Assembly: GCA_016207825.1 (NCBI GenBank)
Contig: JACQZI010000011.1
Location: 49,464 to 113,463, forward strand
Length of the DNA: 64,000 bases
Origin: Planctomycetota bacterium
GTDB lineage: Bacteria; Planctomycetota; MHYJ01; JACQXL01; JACQZI01
Reading direction: 5' to 3'
A program made the translations under genes and the position numbers. Below the pieces are notes generated by a model, which did no database searches, had not been told where the DNA came from, and worked only from the letters and a program-made list of their open reading frames with translations. The number at the start of each line of letters is the position of its first letter. Positions within the stretch are counted from its first letter, which is position 1. Below are positions 60,557-64,000 of this stretch, in pieces.

Positions 60557-63500
60557 ATGACTTTTCCAGAATTCGGAGTAAAGCGTCCGGTTACCAACCT
60601 GATGATTTTTACGGCGGCAATCGTGCTGGGGTTGTTTTCCCTGCATTTCCTGCCAATTGACCTCATGCCGAAAATCGATCCCCCGGCTATCACCGTGACG
60701 ACGATTTATCCCGGCGCCTCAGCTGAAGACGTGGAGACAAAAATCACCCAGCCCATCGAAAACGACCTTTCCATCGTTTCCAATCTGGACGAGCTGGTCT
60801 CCTTTTCCCAGGAAGGCATTTCCACGGTTACCTGCAAGTTTAACTGGGGAGAAAACCTGGACGAAGCGGCCAATAACATCCGCGACCGGCTGGATTTTAC
60901 CAAGCGCAAGCTCCCGACCGACGCCCAGCAGCCGATGATTATCAAGTTCGATACCTCGATGATACCGATTTTGGGCATGGGTGTGACGGCAAAGGAATCC
61001 TGGGAAAAACTTTACGATATCGTGGATGTCCAGCTGAGCGAGGCATTAAAGCGGGTTCCCGGGGTCGGCGCGATCCAGATCATCGGCGGGATGGAAAGGG
61101 AAATCCATGTCGAGCTGAACCAGAATAAAATGGACGCTTACGGGCTTTCGGTGCGTGAAATCGAAAGCGCCATCAAGAACAGCAATATTACCATCCCGGC
61201 CGGCAGCCTGAAAGTCGGCAAAAACGAGTATATGCTCCGCATGCCCGGCGAGTTCCAGAAAGTCGGCGAAATCGGAAGAACCATCGTCAAGGAATCCAAA
61301 GGCAAACTCGTCCACCTTTCGGATATCGCGTTTGTCAAGGACTCTTTCAAGGAAATGAAAATGAACGTGCTGGTGGACGGCGACAAAGGCATGATGATGA
61401 TGGTCCAGAAACAGTCCGGCTCCAACAGCGTGGAAGTGGCGCACGCGGTGCGCGATAAGCTGGACGAGATAAGAAAAACCCTGCCCGCGGATGTTAAAAT
61501 AAACGAAATGTTCAATACCGCCCAGTTTATCGAACAGACGATAGACAACCTTTCGACGACCATAATGTGGGGCGGTATTCTGGTCATTTTGGTCATGCTG
61601 TTTTTCCTTAGGGACCTGCGGGGGAGTTTGATTATCGCCCTGACCATCCCGTTTTCATTAATCATTACGCTTATTTTCGTTTACGCCTTCGGGATGACCA
61701 TCAATATGATGTCCCTAGCCAGCCTTTCAATCGCGGTCGGCATGGTTGTGGATAACGCCGTGGTCGTCCTGGAAAATATTGCGTATCACCGGAGTATCGG
61801 CAAGCCTCTAAAAGAAGCGGCGATATTCGGCTCCTCGGAAGTGGGGCTGGCGATTTCCGCCTCGACCCTGACGACCATCGTCGTCTTTGTCCCTCTTATC
61901 TTTATGACGGGCATCAGCGGCATAATGTTCAAGGAACTCGGCATTGCCATCATTGTCACGCTTTTGGCGTCGCTCTTTACGGCATTGACCATGACTCCGA
62001 TGCTTGCCTCCCAGCTTTTGAAAACCGTGGAAGAGGAAAAGGAAGGGTGGTATAAGGTCTTTTATAAATGGAGTGAAAACATCTTCAATAAAATAGAAGC
62101 TACTTACGCGAATATGTTAGGCTGGGCGCTTCATAACCGGGCTTTGGTCATCGCCGGCTCATTTATCATTTTCGTTTTATCGGTCCTTCTGGTGCCGTTT
62201 ATCGGTAGCGAATTCATCCCGGCCGAAGATACCGGAGACCTGTGGATAACCGTGGAACTGCCGGTCGGCAAGCGCGTCGAGGAAACGGTCAAATTCGGGG
62301 AGACCCTGCGCAAGATATTCGAGGCGGAAGCCGGCAAATACATAAAACACCTCTTCGTCCGCTCCGGGAAATCAGATTTCGGCTCGATGTCCGGCCAGAA
62401 AGAAGGGCCGAATGTCGTCATGGTCGGCGCCAAGCTGGTGGCGCTTTCCGAAAGGGATATCGGGATTGAGGAAATCGGCAACCGGATACGGGAGAAATAC
62501 AAGCTGCTTCCGGGTGTGGTTAAAATCACGGTGGACAGCGGCAACCCCTTAAACCGGATGCTTATCGGCGGCGCCAAACCCATGTCCGTGGATATCATCG
62601 GGGAGGATATGGATAAGACCAACCAATTCGCCGCGGCGGTCAGGGATGTCATGTTGAAAACACCAGGCACCTCAGACGTCTCCATCAGCCGTGATGTCGC
62701 CAAGCCGGAACTCTCGATTAATATCAATGAGGATAAGGCCGGATTGGTCGGGTTGAATAAGGCAACCATCGGCCAGACCTTAAGGACATATTTTTACGGC
62801 AACGACACTTTGAAATACCGCACCGGCAGGAAAGAATACAATATCCTGATTAACCTGCGTCCAGAAGACCGGCAGTATGTGGAAAACGTGCGCGATATCA
62901 GCATTCCTTCTCCGGGCGGGGAAAGGGTTCCGCTTTCAAGCATCGCCGCGATTACGGAAAAAACTGGCTCGATAGAAATCGAGCGCGAAAACCAGGAGCG
63001 CATTGTCCGCGTTTCTTCCAATGTCTACGGCCGTTCGCTGGGCGAGGTTGCCGCGGATGTCGAAGAAGGCATCAGCCATATCCCGCGCCCGCCGGATATC
63101 AAGGTCAATATCGGAGGGCTAGTCAAGGAGCAGAGGAAATCCTTTGCCGATATGCAGTTATTGCTCCTGCTTTCCATCATGCTCGTTTACATGGTCATGG
63201 CGGCGCAGTTTGAATCCTTATTGCATCCCTTTATCATCATGTTTTCCGTGCCGTTCGCCTTTAGCGGAGTGCTGTTCGCGCTTTGGATTGCCGGATACGC
63301 TTTGTCGCTGGTGACGATTTTAGGCGCGGTGTTATTGGTCGGTATCGCGGTCAATAACGCGATAGTCCTGATAGATTATATCAATATCCTGCGCTCGCGC
63401 GGGGTGGTGCTGGCGGAGGCGGTCCTGCAGGCAGGACGGCGCCGTTTACGCCCGATATTGATGACTTCACTGACCACCATTTTCGGGCTGATACCGATGG

Positions 63501-63703
63501 CCTTTGCCGGGGGCGAGGGCTCGGAATCCTTCCGCCCGATAGGCATGACCATCTTGAGCGGGCTGACCGTCTCCATGTTCATCAGCCTGATTCTGGTGCC
63601 GGTGATTTATAGTTTGGTCAATATGGATAAAAAGGTGATTGCGAAATCCACTACGCCTGCAAACGCACACGACCCTTCGCAAGATATGCCTGAAGGGGGC
63701 TAA
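60557..63703 (+). CDS. RND-family efflux transporter (HAE1/AcrB-like)
   Basis: The 1048-residue inner-membrane pump has 12 predicted transmembrane helices in two halves. The N-terminal segment FPEFGVKRPVTNLMIFTAAIVLGLF, the proton-relay helix VGMVVDNAVVVLENI, the second-half GVLFALWIAGYALSLVTILGAVLLVGIAVNNAIVLIDYIN and the large periplasmic porter loops are all present. Likely exports drugs, bile-like amphiphiles or metals; the substrate cannot be read. Last gene of the tetR operon, 23 bases after the adaptor. Confidence 0.94.
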   Translation: MTFPEFGVKRPVTNLMIFTAAIVLGLFSLHFLPIDLMPKIDPPAITVTTIYPGASAEDVETKITQPIENDLSIVSNLDELVSFSQEGISTVTCKFNWGENLDEAANNIRDRLDFTKRKLPTDAQQPMIIKFDTSMIPILGMGVTAKESWEKLYDIVDVQLSEALKRVPGVGAIQIIGGMEREIHVELNQNKMDAYGLSVREIESAIKNSNITIPAGSLKVGKNEYMLRMPGEFQKVGEIGRTIVKESKGKLVHLSDIAFVKDSFKEMKMNVLVDGDKGMMMMVQKQSGSNSVEVAHAVRDKLDEIRKTLPADVKINEMFNTAQFIEQTIDNLSTTIMWGGILVILVMLFFLRDLRGSLIIALTIPFSLIITLIFVYAFGMTINMMSLASLSIAVGMVVDNAVVVLENIAYHRSIGKPLKEAAIFGSSEVGLAISASTLTTIVVFVPLIFMTGISGIMFKELGIAIIVTLLASLFTALTMTPMLASQLLKTVEEEKEGWYKVFYKWSENIFNKIEATYANMLGWALHNRALVIAGSFIIFVLSVLLVPFIGSEFIPAEDTGDLWITVELPVGKRVEETVKFGETLRKIFEAEAGKYIKHLFVRSGKSDFGSMSGQKEGPNVVMVGAKLVALSERDIGIEEIGNRIREKYKLLPGVVKITVDSGNPLNRMLIGGAKPMSVDIIGEDMDKTNQFAAAVRDVMLKTPGTSDVSISRDVAKPELSININEDKAGLVGLNKATIGQTLRTYFYGNDTLKYRTGRKEYNILINLRPEDRQYVENVRDISIPSPGGERVPLSSIAAITEKTGSIEIERENQERIVRVSSNVYGRSLGEVAADVEEGISHIPRPPDIKVNIGGLVKEQRKSFADMQLLLLLSIMLVYMVMAAQFESLLHPFIIMFSVPFAFSGVLFALWIAGYALSLVTILGAVLLVGIAVNNAIVLIDYINILRSRGVVLAEAVLQAGRRRLRPILMTSLTTIFGLIPMAFAGGEGSESFRPIGMTILSGLTVSMFISLILVPVIYSLVNMDKKVIAKSTTPANAHDPSQDMPEGG

Positions 63704-63777
63704 AGGAAAGGGGGCATCCGCAATATGTTAATCGGGACACCCCCTAGCTACTAGTCTACCCCTGAAAAACCTACACC
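63704..63777. other. Spacer after the RND gene
   Basis: No gene. A loose pair of GGGGG/CCCCC runs at 63709-63745 lacks a T-run and is not a convincing terminator. Confidence 0.45.
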
Positions 63778-63826
63778 CGCCTCTACTTGTTGCCATCATT
63801 CAGGCGTCCCTGCCGAAGTGCAGGGA
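63778..63826 (-). repeat. Two-hairpin element, copy D
   Basis: On the minus strand: hairpin TCCCTGC-ACTTCG-GCAGGGA, then CGCCT, a 19-base loop (GAATGATG..GTAG), then AGGCG. It shares GAATGATG and GTAG with copy C and has the C-G form of the covarying stem pair. Confidence 0.6.
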
Positions 63827-63837
63827 TGGCTTACACC

Positions 63838-64000
63838 TGTGATACCGTTACTTCCAAGAACAACTGCGGAACGTCCTTGTAAACGGGCCCGTTATCCTTG
63901 CGTAGTAGAACGGAGTCCCGATTCTCGGGGACGAAGTCCAAGTGAGAAGCACCGCCCGGAGTAAAGCGATTCAGTTTTAGCCCCTTATTTATTAATTCCA
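63838..64000 (-). repeat. Dispersed LNRFTP repeat, copy 3 (runs off the window)
   Basis: On the minus strand it encodes GLKLNRFTPGGASHLDFV, then PENRDSVLLRKDNGPVYKD, then VPQLFLEVTVSQV and a stop. It has the PENRDSVLLR insertion (a CCCCGAGAATCGGG palindrome) that copy 2 also has and copy 1 lacks, and it keeps the ending that copy 2 lost. The start is beyond base 64000. Confidence 0.65.

Noticed and set aside
1-64000. tRNA, rRNA, CRISPR arrays and prophage genes
   Set aside because: I looked for T-loop-like motifs, regular repeat-spacer arrays and phage structural or integrase genes and found none; a covariance scan could still find a missed tRNA.

Overview
The window reads as chromosome of a free-living, Gram-negative-type bacterium: outer-membrane TolC/RND efflux, several lipoprotein signals, a type II secretion pseudopilin and PilT. 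My best guess is an uncultured Planctomycetota-like lineage. The basis is large secreted HEAT/TPR proteins, McsA/McsB arginine kinase outside Firmicutes, a Sua5-YwlE fusion, an ADP-forming acyl-CoA synthetase and many genes without Shine-Dalgarno sequences. This rests on gene content only. Coding density is high and base composition is near 48% GC, except for two AT-rich patches (33.8-34.3 kb and 38.8-41.5 kb) and several very G-rich intergenic stretches.

Layout: 0-0.8 kb, gene tail and pseudopilin. 0.8-3.6 kb (-), rplT, a secreted HEAT/TPR protein and tyrS. 3.8-9.5 kb (-), a run of Sua5-YwlE fusion, rpiB, ADP-forming acyl-CoA synthetase, a DRTGG/BioD-like partner and a metallo-beta-lactamase hydrolase. 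9.9-13.8 kb (-), a thioredoxin-like gene with an in-frame TGA (candidate selenoprotein), comM and an M16 peptidase. 13.9-16 kb (+), queD and mcsAB. 16-18.9 kb (-), polX and a C45 hydrolase. 19.1-20.3 kb, alr. 21-24.8 kb, divergent gyrA and recA. 24.9-33.7 kb (+), lipoprotein, hutI, an aminopeptidase-PAS-GAF-GGDEF fusion, purL with duplicated PurS and a radical SAM protein. 34.4-38.4 kb, rplK-rplA divergent from dnaA-dnaN, with a possible origin. 38.8-41.5 kb, an AT-rich three-gene ABC-3C conflict system. 42.8-45.5 kb, a DUF4143 ATPase and pckA. 45.7-54.9 kb (+), methyltransferase, HEAT proteins, glycosyltransferases, isoprenylcysteine-methyltransferase-like proteins and a lipid-sugar-kinase-like protein. 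55-57.2 kb, pilT, a VIT1/CCC1 protein and folE. 57.3-63.7 kb, a tetR-tolC-MFP-RND efflux operon.

The most distinctive layer lies between and inside genes. Short palindromes of the CCCGA..TCGGG and CCTGCCT..AGGCAGG types recur in spacers and are inserted in frame into rpiB, alr and the C45 gene; purL carries a different in-frame repeat. A two-hairpin element occurs four times, with a stem that varies T-A against C-G. A three-copy repeat encodes a conserved LNRFTP..ASH..DF peptide. There are two MITE-like elements with perfect terminal inverted repeats.

The strongest biology candidates are the CxxU thioredoxin-like selenoprotein with a SECIS-like hairpin, the ABC-3C island (HNH effector, middle component, DUF2326 ATPase), the joint presence of McsAB and a fused YwlE-type arginine phosphatase, and the covarying hairpin element. 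No tRNA, rRNA, CRISPR array, prophage or intact transposase gene was seen.
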